From positions 19,782,519 through 19,846,518 of the forward strand of contig NC_133287.1 of the NCBI RefSeq assembly GCF_005239225.2: a stretch of DNA of 64,000 nucleotides. The letters run 5' to 3'. Both the position numbers and the translations under genes were made by a program. The notes under the pieces are model-generated. The model made no database searches and was not told the DNA's origin. It saw only the letters and a program-made list of their open reading frames with translations. Source of the stretch: Populus alba. Lineage: Eukaryota > Streptophyta > Magnoliopsida > Malpighiales > Salicaceae. Every line of letters begins with the position of its first letter. The first letter of the stretch is position 1. Positions 1 to 11,574 of this stretch are shown here, in pieces.

Positions 1-2159
1 GAAGGAAGGCAAAATTGGGACACTCAGGACACCCGAGATGTGGACAATTTGAGGTGTAGAGTGAAAATTGACGAAGACCAATATTGACGAATCTAAGCAC
101 TAGTAGTCTCGCTAGATGTTGAGAAATCATGTATTAAACCTGTATATTCCAGATCACTTGTAAAGGAAAGCCGCAACAAAGCTAGCAAATGGTTGTATAT
201 ACGGAGAGACAGTACGATGGATAGATATGGCCTAAGAAGTTCTGTCTAGGAGATTGGGTTTTAAGCGGGACCGTTGTGACCCCTCCAATCTTTCCTGGGA
301 ACTTGCTTAGTGGAAGGATTATCCATACGGTACTATTTTCGTATATGTGACAGTTTGTTATGAAACTGTTGAAGACTAGCAAGATGACGGCACAAGGGGA
401 ACAGTTGGGTTCCGCATGATCAAGGATCTAATGGAGTGGTGATTTCTTCAAAGAAGCTAGATTCGGTGACTGTGATTTCTCGAGGGGAGAATTGATGAAG
501 ACCCTGATAATGGAAGAGAAATACAGCAAGGGAATAAAGATTGGCACCCTATTTTGACTTGGACAGGTGTTGTGACAGGATGAGCTGCTGTCAAACATAA
601 GCAAGGAATAGGGAGAAATCTGGAGAGCAGAAATTGCACGAGGGCACACGGAGATTGTGCAAGAGTACCCGAGGGATCCAACGAGGTACTGAAATGAGAT
701 AATAGGTGCAAGGAGAAGAAGTGTTCCTAGATGAAGCTCAGAGCAGAGACTGTTAAAGTTTGTACAACAGGAAGTCTTTTATGCTCTTGATGAAGACAAC
801 AGGCGAAGACCTTTCCAATGCATGCAAGGATGGAAAGATGAGCTGTTGCAGAGGCACCTAATTGAGGGGGTGCAAATGCCTATGATAAAAGGCGAAGACA
901 CCAAAAGAGAGTGGTGTAGGTGGAGTTGTCAAGCAGAAAGGCGTAAAAGCTCCAAACATAGAAATCGAGGTGGAGGATTGCGAGGAGTATACCGCAACTT
1001 TCTCTTTCTATGTTATTAATGGCAGTAATCTCTCCCAAGTCCACATGGTGTTAGAGAATCTTGGAGCCACTGAAGCATCCCAACTGAAGGAGGATGCGAC
1101 TGCCTATGAAAGACAAAGACACCTCAGGAGAAGGTGTGAGGGCTGTGATAGGAGCCCCGGTTCAAACCGCCACATGACGACGAGCGGAGACACCTCGGAT
1201 GGAAGGTGTGAGGGCCATGATATGTGCCCAGATTTCAGACCGCCGCATGACGACGAGCGGAGACACCCGAGGAGAAGGTGTGTGGGCCACGATATGAGCC
1301 CAGTTCAGAACGCCCCAGAGCCGATGTGATGGCTAGATATAAGTGGACAGATGGATAGCCAATGAAGTGGCTATGATGAGTATGAAGACATATGCAGGAT
1401 TGACTTTCATGGATATTGCCCCCATGCTAAAGATCAATGAGCTAGAAGACATTTGCCTTGGACAATAAGTGTGTGACTTGTGGAGCATTAAGACGCGGCT
1501 GCTATGAAGGAGCAGAGGGCATGCGCAGGTTCCGGGAACGAGTTGACTCTTGTCAAGGTGGTGAGCTCGGTAATGGCATTGTAATACTCAGAGTATGGAG
1601 ATAGATATGGATCAACCTTTAATGGGCTGCCCCCATGGTTAAAGGTGGAGAGCTACCTGGACTCTTACGACTAAGAGCGAGAGACTCATGGAGAAGTAAG
1701 GCGTGGTTCCTACAGTGGAACAGAGGGCAGGCGCAACTCCTGGATGAGTAGACTCTTGGAAGAGTGGTGGGCTTGTGATCATATTGAGATACTCAGATAA
1801 TGACTGTCGCACTTGGAAATAGAAATTTCCGTTTGAGGGGGTGTTGTAAGCCTTGGTGTAAGGCTTGATGAATCATTCCGGACCGAGCATGGTTGATACG
1901 CTCGAAGGGGAATGTTGTGTCCCAGAGACAAGCGTTAACACTCTTCAGATGTGAAGTGGCAGACCATCTGGTTGTAGTGATCCTTTTGTGTGAGAAAAGG
2001 TGTGCTTTGGTGACTCTGGTGATTGAAAGGTTTGGCGAGTACCTGTAAACTTGGCCACAGACGCTCTCAGAATGGTAAGCTTGGAAGAGCTGCAAGATGT
2101 CAGCATGTGCTGAAGAAGCAAGAGGACAATTGCCCCACATAAATGGCAAAGGGGGTGAT
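1..2159 (+). mobile_element. 3' internal part of a copia-like LTR element, apparently non-coding
   Basis: The window opens inside an LTR element whose 3' LTR follows at 2160. The last bases before the LTR (about 2148-2159, AAAGGGGGTGAT) are a polypurine tract. The stretch from about 2100 to 2159 matches the same position in the nested element at 45708-45756, so they are one family. I see no gag, protease, integrase or reverse transcriptase motif in any frame. Short open frames here are not convincing. The 5' LTR and primer site lie outside the window. It is probably a large non-autonomous derivative, but an upstream coding part cannot be excluded. Confidence 0.7.
1111..1325 (+). repeat. Three imperfect ~73-bp tandem units inside the LTR element
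   Basis: Three successive units carry AGACACC, a GGAGAAGGTGTG-like block, a GGGCCATGATA-like block, a GAGCCC-like block and a CGCATGACGACGAGCGG-like end. They begin near 1117, 1188 and 1261. The last unit is cut short and runs into CGCCCCAGAGCCG. The nested element at about 45600-45712 carries roughly one and a half units of the same sequence, so copy number varies between family members. Confidence 0.75.
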
Positions 2160-2662
2160 TGTTGGAATATTGCCAATTATGTGGCTACCTATGTCAAAGA
2201 AGATGGCTTCCATGTGAGAGTCAAAGAAGGAGGCTACAATGGTGGGTTGTTGGTGGCAACCAACAACCATTGTCCATTGTCAAAGTTTGGTAAGTTTGGC
2301 AACCACCATTGTTGACAAAAGAGCATGAGAAGCTACCATGGATGCCTATAAATAAAGGCATGCATTAGAGAGCAAAATGAGAGAGTTGAGTGAGAGATAT
2401 TAGAGCCAAAGATGTGAGAAATGTAGGAGAGAGTGGGCTGCCATTGCAGCACCAAGAAGAGAGAAATAGAGTGAGGTTGAGAGTTGCTAAAGAGGGAATA
2501 ATTCCTCCTCCTCTATTGTTGTAAATCTTGTTCTCTCCCTATATAAACAAATGGCTTCTCCCGTGGATGTAGGCGGTTTGCCGAACCACGTTAAATATTG
2601 TGTCAGTGTGCTTAGCCTCCAATGAGAAAATATCAGAACATCACCGGTCGGAATTCCCTACA
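2160..2662 (+). mobile_element. 3' LTR of the copia-like element (LTR-N family)
   Basis: It starts TGTTGGAATATTGCC directly after the polypurine tract and ends in CA at 2662. The 3' part (GCCGAACCACGTTAAATATT, then a CACCGGTCGG block) matches the two LTRs at 44296-44809 and 45757-46269. The first third is more diverged, with extra sequence around GTCAAAGAAG. The duplicated repeat that follows (GCCGGCATT...) is present without this LTR at 12517, 32248, 38412 and 55893, so the element inserted into, or now abuts, that repeat. Confidence 0.85.
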
Positions 2663-3914
2663 TATGATGCCGGCATTTTAACTTTCCTTCCCTTCTTTGC
2701 AGGCGGACTTTCAACTTTAGAGGAAGAAGAAGAAGAACAATGCATGTGGAAACGACATCATTTTGGTTTGGGAATGATCATTTTCAATTTGATCCTTAAA
2801 GTTTTGAAATTTTGCATTCAAGCCTCTGATTTTTTAATTTCAAATTTTAACCTTTTTAAAATTAAATTAAAAGCAAATGGATCAAAATTGAGTTATAACA
2901 TCCATAATATTGGAATGCATTATCTTAAAGATTTATCAAACATGTACTTTTGAAATGAAGTTAATATAAATTGTACTGCTTTTTCTTTGCTTAGTTTTTT
3001 CCCATTAAATTTTACTTTGCAAAGTTTTAATGAGGCAATTTGATATTTTTATAAATCATGAAGTATTCAAATATAGATTTTGAAGTATTTATATTAAATT
3101 CTTTTTTGAATTATGAAGTATTCAGAAATTCAACAAAAATATTTTACTCTTTTTTCTTTCACTTAGATTATCCCATTGGGTTTTAAATCTTTCAATGTTT
3201 TCACGCTCTTCGTGTTGGAGCTTGATTTATTAATCTTAAGATATTATTTAACTGCTGATCGAAGATATGATGAGAGAGTTAAAAATCAAGAAATCATTGA
3301 AATGAAGGAGCTATTACAAAATAAAGGTCTATACCTGGCTAGGAAGAATTCACATAACAGTGACCAAATCAAAGTCTACAATCACTAATACATGTGTAGA
3401 CAAACCCCAGTGAAGCAAAATCACAGCCATCAACCTCGACGTTTGGGGTACGCAGAGTAATTGATGATTAAGGGTTTTTTTTTTAATTCATTTTTTAAAA
3501 TTAATATTTAATAGAATTTGATTTTCTAATTAAATACATGAATGTAATAATATTAAGTATGTATTCTTAAAATTATTTTAAAAAAACTTAATCTCAAGTG
3601 AATTCGAAACTAATTAAAGATACATTGATTGTGAAGGGAAAAATAAATATAAACACCAAAATAAATACTCCCTCTTACATATTCCAAATCCAATAAATGC
3701 ACCCTCGAAATGTAATTAATTAAAAATATTAAAACATGACCAAGACATAGAGATGGGAATTATATGGAGGTTTTTGAGGCCAACTGTACGCATGCTAAAA
3801 GCACAACAAGGGGATGGCACCATATATGACCTAAATGCTAAAAATCCATATTAAGATTCTCATTCACTTTATTTCAATTCAACATGAATTTTTTTATATA
3901 AATTATCCTAGTTC

Positions 3915-3962
<48 letters not shown>

Positions 3963-4719
3963 AACCCATTATTTTTTTTTTCATTTTGATTATCTTAATT
4001 CAATTTATGGCTAGTTGTAATACGAACGGGTCAATGGAGCCTTGAGAGTCCTTCCTACATCTTTCTTTTTAGTTTTTGTTTTGGAAGGCAAACAAAATAT
4101 TTGCAGAAAAGTCATAGTACTAAAACAATCAAATATCTTAATTTCATTTGGTTGGATTTGAGCTCTCCACCCATCTCTTTCATTATAATTGCAAGGGGGG
4201 GGGGGTTAAAGCTATAGTATGAAAAGTCTATGATTGTGATTTTTTTATGGTTGGTTTAAAGTTTTTTTTATTTTAAAATATATTAACAAAATATTTTAAA
4301 AAATTAATTTTCATGGATATCAAAATAATCTAAAAATATAAAAAAATTAAATTAATTTTTTTAAAAAATATAGCTCAACCATGTAACCAAACAGGCTCAT
4401 AATTTCCTTATAAATATATAATTTTTCTTTTGTAATTTCTCAAGTGGAAAGTGAAGAGAGATGTTTAAGCTATGTATGTTAATTCCATAATCAATTAAAA
4501 CTTTCTCTTAATATTTTTTCATTAATTACATTAATTATTTGTTGATCGAATTCATTTGTTTATTTTGCAAATCCATTTATTTCATGAAATTATATGTAAA
4601 TCAATCAATGTTCTCATACTCTTCATATTAGCCAATTCAGCTTGATTTCTAAAAAAGAGCTAGCTGCATATATATTTCCTTGATCTCATTAAATGACTGG
4701 TCCAGTTCTAAATGCTTCC
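2663..4719. repeat. Duplicated spacer block R1 (copy 1)
   Basis: The block opens GCCGGCATTTTAAC and runs through AT-rich DNA. It is collinear with 38412-40530 and in part with 55893-56771. Its first ~500 bp are also at 12517 and 32248, and a later piece at 17955-18165. No coding sequence is convincing. The block ends where WAK-like kinase remnant E begins. I cannot assign it to a transposon class; it may be retroelement debris carried along by segmental duplication of the receptor-kinase locus. Confidence 0.75.
3916..3960. repeat. (AT)n microsatellite
   Basis: About 45 bp of alternating A and T. At the same place in the duplicate block (39727-39758) the repeat is (AC)16, with identical flanks (GTTCATTA on the left, CCAACCCATTA on the right). 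Confidence 0.95.
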
Positions 4720-7237
4720 GTTGTTGCTGAAAGATTGTGATAATTCACCTAATAAGTGATTTCTAACGAAGGGCTTTTAGCTTAGCAAGCTTATCACATA
4801 CTTCCTTCGTGGTTGGTCGGTTTCCTAGTACCATGCATGCTATTTAGAGATCCACAAGAAAAGAAATTTTCAAAGTAAAAAAATTATTAGGGTATAAAAA
4901 CCTAATTGTAAAAAGGTAAATAGAATAAATCTAAGTTTGTTTAGATTATCAAACAATCTAACTATAATCTAATAGAAAGAAAATTAAAAATAATAACAAA
5001 GCAAAATTCAAAGAACAAAACATAAGCCTTTTTAAAAAAATATCAAGCAAACTTGGATGAACTTTTTAAATCTGATATAATATCTAAAACCCACAACTCG
5101 CTGAATTCTAGACTCAAATTCAATAAAGAACCTTAATAGTTGGAGGAGTTGAGGCAGCTGCTACAATTCTTCTTTTCCCCTGTGCAGAGATACAACCCTC
5201 CTCTTTTTCTTCACTGTGGTCGTGCTGGAGGAGCGAACGGTGGCCTTGTTGATGAAGACAGTGGTATCCCTTCCTCTGTGCTTTTCTTATCCTTTGTTTC
5301 TGCCCTCCCTCCTCCTCTCTCTCTCTCTTATTTTATTTTCTGTTTCATTCTTCTACTTCCCTCTTCTTCTTTGTTTTTTCTGTTTCCTCCCCTGTTTCCA
5401 CTTCTTTCCGCCACCATGAGTCTGTCGCTTGCTTCCCTCTTTTCTCAAAAATTCTCCCACCCCTCTCCCTCCATTTCTCTTCTCTGCCTTTCTATTTATA
5501 GACAGAGGGAGAGAGGGTCATGGCAGGGTATGTGTGGGCATAGGTTGTGTCGGGTTTCTTGGACAAGTGGGGGGGGGGGAGTGAGACAAAGAGAGAATAG
5601 CGGGAAAACAAGGATTTTCAAAAGTCTTCTTTTCTCCTGTCTCTGCATTCGCAGGGGAGGAAGCAGCACAGTTCCATTTAAAACGGCATTGTGCATTGTG
5701 CATTGTTCTTTTTTTTTTTTTTTTAGAAAAGGAAATGAATTTACTAGTGACCCAAAATGGGGTGAAGAGAGAGAAAAAAAAATGGACTCTTGCATCAAAC
5801 CAACACACCACCGTAGAGAGGACGTTGAGATCTTTTAAACACTGTCCTGAAAAGCTATTTTTGATGGTTGGACAGCCCTGTACGCGAGGGCCCCTCACAC
5901 AGTGGCTAATTCGTTGCACGCGCCAACATGTTTTCTTTTTAAATAATATTTAATTATAATAATAATGCACAAAAAACCTCAAAGTCTACAACAAAAGCAA
6001 TATTAAATGAATAAAATAACCTTATTAGAGAGTTATACTTTTTTGTCTCAAAAGATACCAAAGTTATTTAAGTATTTTTGAAAAAAATAAAAGGGTAAAA
6101 ACACCCCCAAGACAAAAGCATAAGAGTTTTGTATTCCAAAGCCTTAGTAGTAATTTTATTGTGCAAAATAAAAATAAAATGATAAATATAACTTCATATG
6201 ATATGTTAAAGACATGTTGGAAAGACAATTTTACACTCAAAACTTAGTTTATTGTCTTTTTTTTTGTTAGGTAAATTCATAATTATATTATTACAATGAA
6301 TAATATCACCAGCAGCTTTAGTGTTTTTTTTATGATAATTTGCAAGCTCAGCTACAGCTTCTATCCCATCCATTTAACGTTCATCAGCTTCCTGAAAATC
6401 CAGAATTCTGGAAAGATGATTATTTTCCAGTGCGGAGATAAAGTACCGAGTAGTGTTCAGTTTCCCTCCTGACCTTACATTTCAGTTTGGCAGCTCTCCA
6501 GTGAGAAGCTCCACAAGGACAGCTCCAAAGCTATAGACATCACTTTGTCATAAGATACTAAGGATCCAGCTAGCTAAAAGTGGCTTATATTTTTTTGACT
6601 ATGATGGTTTGGCCTGAAGAAATCAGTGGTGAAGCTCCAAAATCTGCAATCTTTGCCGTAAAATTGTTGTCTGAAAGCATGATCACCGACTTGACATCTC
6701 CATGAACAATAGGAGGGTCTGCTAGAGAAGGCAGATAATCAAGTGCAAGGGTAATCTCCGGTGCTATCCTTAGACGATTGCCTCAGGAAGCTAGTAAATG
6801 CAACTTTTTGTCATGGATGTTCTTGAAAAGATAATTTTCATTTGAAATGAACTCATAAACTAGTAATGGCATTTTAGTCTCCGAGCACAGGCCAAAGAGC
6901 TTGACCACATTCTTGTGATTGACCAGCAAAACAAGGCTAATTTCCTTTTGAAATTCTTCGTTCATCTAAGCCTTCTCTGCCCCTTTAAACTTATTGACTG
7001 CAACCAAGGTCTTATCTGCGAAAACTCCCTTGAAAACAGAACCAAAACCACCTTCCCAAGTTTCTGATCATCAACATACTTGTTGGTTTCTTTTGCCTCA
7101 CCAAAAATCCTTGCTCGCTGATGCTTTAAGCCATTCCCTCATTCTCTCTGAAGTTTTTCTCCTCACTTTTTTTCCTTTCCAGCACATCATGTAGAACTGT
7201 CGACAAATAATCACAAGGAAAATTGTTGCTCCAATAG
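4720..7237 (-). pseudogene. WAK-like kinase exon remnant E
   Basis: The minus strand from 7237 downward is a decayed copy of the last exon of the local WAK-like genes. A splice-acceptor-like end (TTTTTTTGCAG then CTATTGGAGCAAC) sits at 7237. Next come remnants of the ATP-binding region, the block MNEEFQKEISLVLLVNHKN (6965 down), a catalytic region with DFG-like sequence near 6640, and the C-terminal helices near 6345-6480. A TAG stop at 6966-6968 replaces the Gln codon before MNEEF, and a TAA stop lies at 6374-6376. The kinase tail continues at about 4725-4856, so about 1.5 kb (4857-6341) interrupts it. Exons 1 and 2 are absent. It is a dead copy; remnant F is its duplicate and shares both stops. 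Confidence 0.85.
4857..6341. mobile_element. LTR-like polypyrimidine insertion in remnant E
   Basis: This stretch separates two pieces of what was one kinase exon (tail at about 4725-4856, rest from 6342). It holds a long CT-rich tract (5140-5490) next to TATTTATAG at 5493-5501, which reads CTATAAATA on the minus strand and could be a TATA box. It also has a poly(G) run near 5570 and a poly(T) run at 5709-5724. The same layout occurs in the local LTRs and LTR-type repeats. I find no clear TG..CA ends or target duplication, so the class is uncertain. The duplicate is 40666-42356. Confidence 0.5.
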
Positions 7238-7654
7238 CTGCAAAAAAATGTCAACGAAAGATGCGTGTAACTTACAAAACGAACCAATGGAAAGGATACA
7301 TTTACTAACTTTTTGATAAGTGATGAAAAGTAGTGATAGGCCATTAATGTTACTTACAAGCCCATCACCAATAATGGGCTCAATTTGGTAGTAGACCTAT
7401 GGACTCAGAGAAGGCCTTTAGGTCCATGATGGTGGTTATGTAGCCGAAAGGAAAAGCAAAATGTACAATTATTCCTTGGGACTCAGAGCTTAGGTCACAA
7501 GGAATTCCTTCTATTCCTTTTATTCTAATAAAAAAAAAAGGTAAAGGAAAAGCTTAATTTTATAAGATGCAGCAACTATTTTAAAACTGACCTGACAGTT
7601 AACCTATGATTCTTGTGACTTCTGGCTTAGATCAAAAAATAATTTCAAAACAGT
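7238..7654. other. Decayed spacer around remnants E and G
   Basis: 7345-7420 matches 48055-48150, next to remnant F. 7555-7650 resembles 49010-49110, downstream of gene C. This is therefore rearranged flanking DNA of WAK-like copies. No gene is visible. Confidence 0.6.
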
Positions 7655-7705
7655 TGGGAGAATTAGGATTTTTGTAGTTGAGATATTGGTTTCGCCGGGA
7701 GACAT
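7655..7705 (-). pseudogene. WAK-like kinase scrap at a CACTA insertion edge (remnant G, part 1)
   Basis: The plus strand TTTTTGTAGTTGAGATATTGG and the following GCCGGGAGACATCA match the gene A kinase exon around 14537-14575 (TTTTTGTAGCTAAGATATCGG...CCAGGAGACATCA). Homology stops where the CACTA end begins at 7706. Only about 50 bp survive. Confidence 0.7.
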
Positions 7706-9146
7706 CACAACAAGAATTCACAGTTTTACCGACGGCAATATTTCGTCGGTGTGTGATTAGGAGTTCATTGGTATTTTATTTACCAACTAAATTACTGACG
7801 AAATACGTCCGTCGGCTTACCTTTCGTCGGTGATTCCAAATTCCGTCGCTATATCGGTTGGAAAAACAAAAAAAAATATTTACTGACGGTTTTACAGACG
7901 AAACTTGCACACAAAAAAAAAAGTTTCCTGCTTGAAAAATACCGACGGATTTTCATCCGTCGGTGGTATCACAAGTCACCGACGGTTAATTTCCATTGGT
8001 AAATTGGTTGGTGAATTGTTGCAATACCGACCAAATATATCCGTCCGTCAATTCATCGGTAAGTTAAAACACCGATGGAATAGGTCCGTCGGTATATCTA
8101 TTGATGAGTCATAATAATACCGACCGAATTTATCCATCTACAAATTTGTCGGTGATGGTCTCGACTACTGTCTAATGCTGACAGATTAATTCCGTCGGTA
8201 AATCCCTCTGTAATTATTTTTTTTTAATTATTTTGAATACATAATATAAAAATGATATAAATTAATGGTAATAAAAACCAATTATGCAAATAAAATTTAT
8301 GTTAAGCATCAAAAACAAAAAAATGAAAGATAAATAATATTCATTACAAAATGAATGCGTGTCAAAAAAACATTAAATAAAATTTTAAATGTAAATAATA
8401 TTTATTAAAAATTAATATAAAGGAGGAGGAGGAGGAGGAGGCTGACTGTTATGTGGCCAAAAAGGATTTGGTGCACATGTTCCACTTTGTGCCATGTTCA
8501 TGACCATTTGACGAAGCTCTTCATAGGCCGCTCTTTGTCGTTCAGACTCTGCTCTTTGTTGTTCAGACTCCGCTCTTTGTTGTTCTACGAGTTGTGTGTA
8601 CGTCTCTGATAGGTGGTCGTACTTTTCGGTAAGCAGAGCCATGTGTTGCTGCAAGGCCACGAACTCCTTAGATTGGGAGCTTGATACTGATTGGGAGCTC
8701 CTGACGGTTGAAGTACTACGGGCCGACCGCAAGTTGTCGGTCGTAGTGTTGGAGAGCCCGTAAACCTGATTTTTATCGGATCCACCTGACAATCCAGCCT
8801 CCATCCATAAATCCAGATCGAATTTCGGATGGGTCAAAAGATCGTCCCCGTATCTCTCCCTCAACCGATTATTATAGGTATCCTGAAAATAAAAAAAGTA
8901 ATCATCATATTCAATTCAATAAACATAATAATAACTTCCAAAATAAAATGGTTGAACAAACATACCATAAAATGTTGAGCACAACTGTCAATGAATTGTT
9001 GCACCCCCTTTTGGCGGTCTTGACTCCGCACGTGCGTCTCCACAAACAGCTCTATAGGGCTTGACTCACGTCCAAGAGATGTAGCCTATAATAAAAAAAA
9101 AATTATTAACAATAAATTAATTAAACGATATATTTCATTTAAATTA
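7706..9146 (-). mobile_element. Truncated CACTA (En/Spm-type) transposon
   Basis: One end is CACAACAAGAATTCA at 7706, a variant of the plant CACTACAAGAAA terminus. It is followed, from about 7728 to 8210, by many subterminal copies of ACCGACGG and CCGTCGGT in both orientations, typical of CACTA elements. Inside are two minus-strand exons of an En/Spm-type transposase-like protein (8412-9085). The element breaks off near 9146 directly against a WAK-like exon 1 fragment, with no second CACTA end there. One half, and the WAK DNA that lay beyond it, has been lost, so it cannot move by itself. Confidence 0.85.
8412..9085 (-). pseudogene. CACTA transposase C-terminal exons (truncated)
   Basis: Two exons are readable on the minus strand. 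The upstream exon is 8966-9085 (40 codons, containing SPIELFVETHVRSQDRQKG), with an AG acceptor at its start and ATG/GTATG at its end. The next exon is 8412-8882, after a TTTTCAG acceptor. It encodes DTYNNRLRERYGDDLLTHP, then SGGSDKNQVYGLSNTT. It continues with a Ser-rich linker, a coiled coil with tandem EQQRAES repeats, and a proline-rich end. This organisation is that of the plant En/Spm-type transposase family (Pfam Transposase_24). Both exons are open and in phase, but the upstream part of the gene is missing, so the product would be a fragment. Confidence 0.8.
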
Positions 9147-9349
9147 TTCATGGCACAGCTTCGTTCTCCAATCCCAAAGGGGTAAGGAACACTAACATTC
9201 CCACACTTGTCTTGGCAGCCAGGTTTTGCATCTGTCCTTGCTGCCACCACCGGCCACAACAATAGCAACATCATCAGCCAAGACACGCACATGATCAGCA
9301 GGATCATTTTTTTATGCACTACCCAACTTGTGTGACTTAAACAAACCAT
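9147..9349 (-). pseudogene. WAK-like exon 1 fragment (remnant G, part 2)
   Basis: From the ATG at 9347-9349 the minus strand encodes a leader with a hydrophobic core (MLLLLWPVVAA), then DAKPGCQDKCGNVSVPYPFG and ERSCAMN. This is the signal peptide and the start of the GUB_WAK domain. Homology to gene B ends at about 9147, where CACTA sequence begins. Only about 65 residues remain. The sequence upstream of the ATG is nearly identical to that upstream of gene B, so G and B are recent duplicates at their 5' ends. Confidence 0.85.
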
Positions 9350-10717
9350 CACCCTCTAATTTGTGTGGCCTTTTTTCCTAGTAGAGAGTTTATACTGCTA
9401 TGGGAAAGTATTAAATTCATCACACCAAGAAAGTAAATTCTAGAAAAAAAAAAAAAAAAAAACATAACATATGGAGAACAGATTCGGTCGATCGATGGAG
9501 ACTTAACAACCTGCTGCAACAATTTTTCAACGTATTCTCTGTTTTTTTTAAATATTCTTTTCACAACTGTAACTGATCATAAAAAATGACTTAGATATAT
9601 ATATTGAAGTCCATCGTTTAGTTGCAGACAGCAATGTCTTAATTAAATAGCCAACTGCAATAGGATAAACAAATTTATTACAAAAAATAACGAAATTAAG
9701 AACAACTTGTTTCAAGAATTAAAACCCATCAACATCAATCATCAACTAGTTAGTATTCCAAGATGTTATAGGGACGGAAACAATAAGAATGTATGAAGAC
9801 AACTGAAACCAGAACCCACTTGGTAGTAGAGACGGAGACAACATCTCTATTTTTTTGTTTTTTTGTCTCTGTCTCCAAAACAGTTTTCAAGCCAATTTCT
9901 ATCCCTCCAAAAAGAATGGAGAAGCAGGGCATGTCCTAGAGAAAAACTCGTTATCTTTTTTTATAAAAAATAGCCCGGTAAACATGTCTGAAAAATAAGG
10001 CAAAGCTTGGATGAGATTGATTAAAACAGCCATAATTTTAGATCCAACCGAACGGATGGATCAAGTTCAAGTTACAAGTTTAGTTTTATAGGTGGTTAGC
10101 CGGCTATAACTATCCGATCGAGGTCTAAAAGATACTCAAATGAGACCTACAAGTTTAGTTTTCTCTATTTATTTTTCTAGTTTTTATTCATGCTATGCAT
10201 TGTGTGAGAAAGGCCGAGAGAAATAGTCTGTCAAGTATTCTCCCTGTTTTGTCATAGCAGTCGAACGCAGCATCAATGGCTACAGTGACTGAGCCCTCCA
10301 GCACTGATATATTGCGACCGGGTTAATGGAGCCCTGAGGGGGTGGGGAGGCAAACAAAATATTTGTAGAAAATTCATAGTATTAAAACAATCCAATATCT
10401 TAATGTCAAGTGGTTGGATTTGAGCTCTCCACCCTTGTCTTTCATTATAATTGGAAGGTGGGTTAATCATGAAGGTGAAACTATTTTTAAAATGAAAGAT
10501 GCCATTGTTTAGTTAGGTAGTGATTGATATTATAGAGTAGTTATTTTTAAAATAAAATTTACTTGAAAATATATTAAAAAAAATATTTTTAAAAAAAATT
10601 ATTTTTAATATATATTAAAATAATCTAAAAACATCATAAAAAACTAATATAAAGTAAAAAAAAAAAAATCAAATTTTAGCAAAAACACAGCTAAGTCAAG
10701 CAGCCAAACGACTCCTA
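9350..10717. repeat. Duplicated upstream spacer (copy 1 of the G/B 5' flank)
   Basis: This is collinear and nearly identical with 27583-28928. I see only scattered single-base changes and length changes in A or T runs. It contains an orphan WAK exon 1 scrap (about 10218-10322) and, at 10480-10710, a low-complexity MITE-like stretch. An inverted pair, GAGACGGAGACA and TGTCTCTGTCTC, lies near 9832-9873. Small open frames (for example 9750-9932) are kept between the two copies only because the copies are recent. Confidence 0.8.
10218..10322 (-). pseudogene. Orphan WAK-like exon 1 scrap
   Basis: The plus strand GTCATAGCAGTCGAA and the following CAGCACTGATATATTGCGA match the exon 1 tract of genes B and C that encodes the CYDKTG and NISVLEGT region. 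Flanks on both sides are unrelated spacer. An identical scrap lies at 28450-28553 in the duplicate spacer. Confidence 0.75.
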
Positions 10718-10931
10718 GAGCCCGTTTGGCATTGCTGCCAAACCAGCGTTTTGTAAAAATTCAAATTTTTTTTTTTTTTTGCTAAAATTGAGTGACGGTT
10801 GTACTTTCTGGATCGTTTTGATGTGCTGATGTCAAAAATGATTTTTAAAAAATGAAAAAACATCATTTGCATGCTTTTCGGCACGAAAAGCTATTTGAAA
10901 AGCAACCGCTACCACACTGCCAAACACGCTC
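10718..10931. mobile_element. MITE with TIRs and 3-bp CTA duplication
   Basis: The element is 214 bp. It opens GAGCCCGTTTGGCATTGC and closes with the inverse of GAGCGTGTTTGGCAGTG. CTA flanks it at 10715-10717 and 10932-10934. The duplicate spacer at 28935-28950 (GGCTCCTAATGTCC) is the empty site, which confirms insertion. The 3-bp target is compatible with a PIF/Harbinger-type MITE, though CTA is not the usual TWA. Related pieces are at 30601-30689 and 62548-62752. Confidence 0.8.
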
Positions 10932-11574
10932 CTAATGTCCTTCCACATGTATAATTCTTCTTTGTAATTTCTCAAGTGGAAGGTGAAGAGAGATGTTTAA
11001 GCTATATATGTTTATTCAATAATCAATTAAAACTTGCACTTCATATTTTTTCATTAATTACATTAATTATTTGTTAATCGACTTCATTTGTTTATTTTGC
11101 CTGTCCATTTATTTGATGAATTATATGTAAATCAATCAATGTTATCAAAGAAAAAGTAAATGGCTAGCTAAGAGATGTTAATAGTTAATACGATTTTAAT
11201 TTTCTAAATATATCGTAATAATAACATTAATAATATATTCTTAAAATTGTTTTTTTTTTTTAAAAAAAAAACTTAATCTTAAACAACATTGAAACTAATT
11301 AAAGATAGCTTGATTGTTGAGTGAAAAGTAAACACAAACACCAAAATAAATGCCCACTCTTGCATATTCCAAAGCTATTAATGCATCCCAACGGCTATGT
11401 ACAAAAATAAATATTAAAGGAGACAGCACAAATCATATCTCACATAAATTATTTTATACTTACGAAATTCAACATAAGGGAAAAATTAATATCAAGTAAA
11501 TTAGGTCAGGTGATAATTTAACATATTTATTTATAAAGTCTTTACCAGCTTCAATTTTCAAGAAGCTTGTTTAT
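10932..11574. repeat. Spacer repeat R2 (copy 1)
   Basis: About 500 bp starting TCCTTCCACATGTATAATT occur four times: here, 18480-18975, 28940-29430 and 30690-31170. It is AT-rich, with no open frame of note. Part of it resembles 4410-4660 and 40230-40470. Confidence 0.75.

Noticed and set aside
5140..5953. Long plus and minus open frames (also 40951-41919)
   Set aside because: Composition-driven frames in the LTR-like CT-rich insertion; overlap each other on both strands and shift between the two duplicates.
6783..6965. Possible small kinase gene
   Set aside because: It is an open stretch inside a kinase remnant with stops on both sides and no signal peptide or start context.
7728..8210. 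Regular ACCGACGG motifs that might suggest a CRISPR-like array
   Set aside because: Motifs are short, occur in both orientations at uneven spacing, and sit next to a CACTA end: subterminal transposase-binding repeats of a plant transposon.
9750..9932. 60-residue frame conserved with 27981-28163
   Set aside because: Conservation comes from a recent duplication of the whole spacer; non-coding bases around it are equally conserved.
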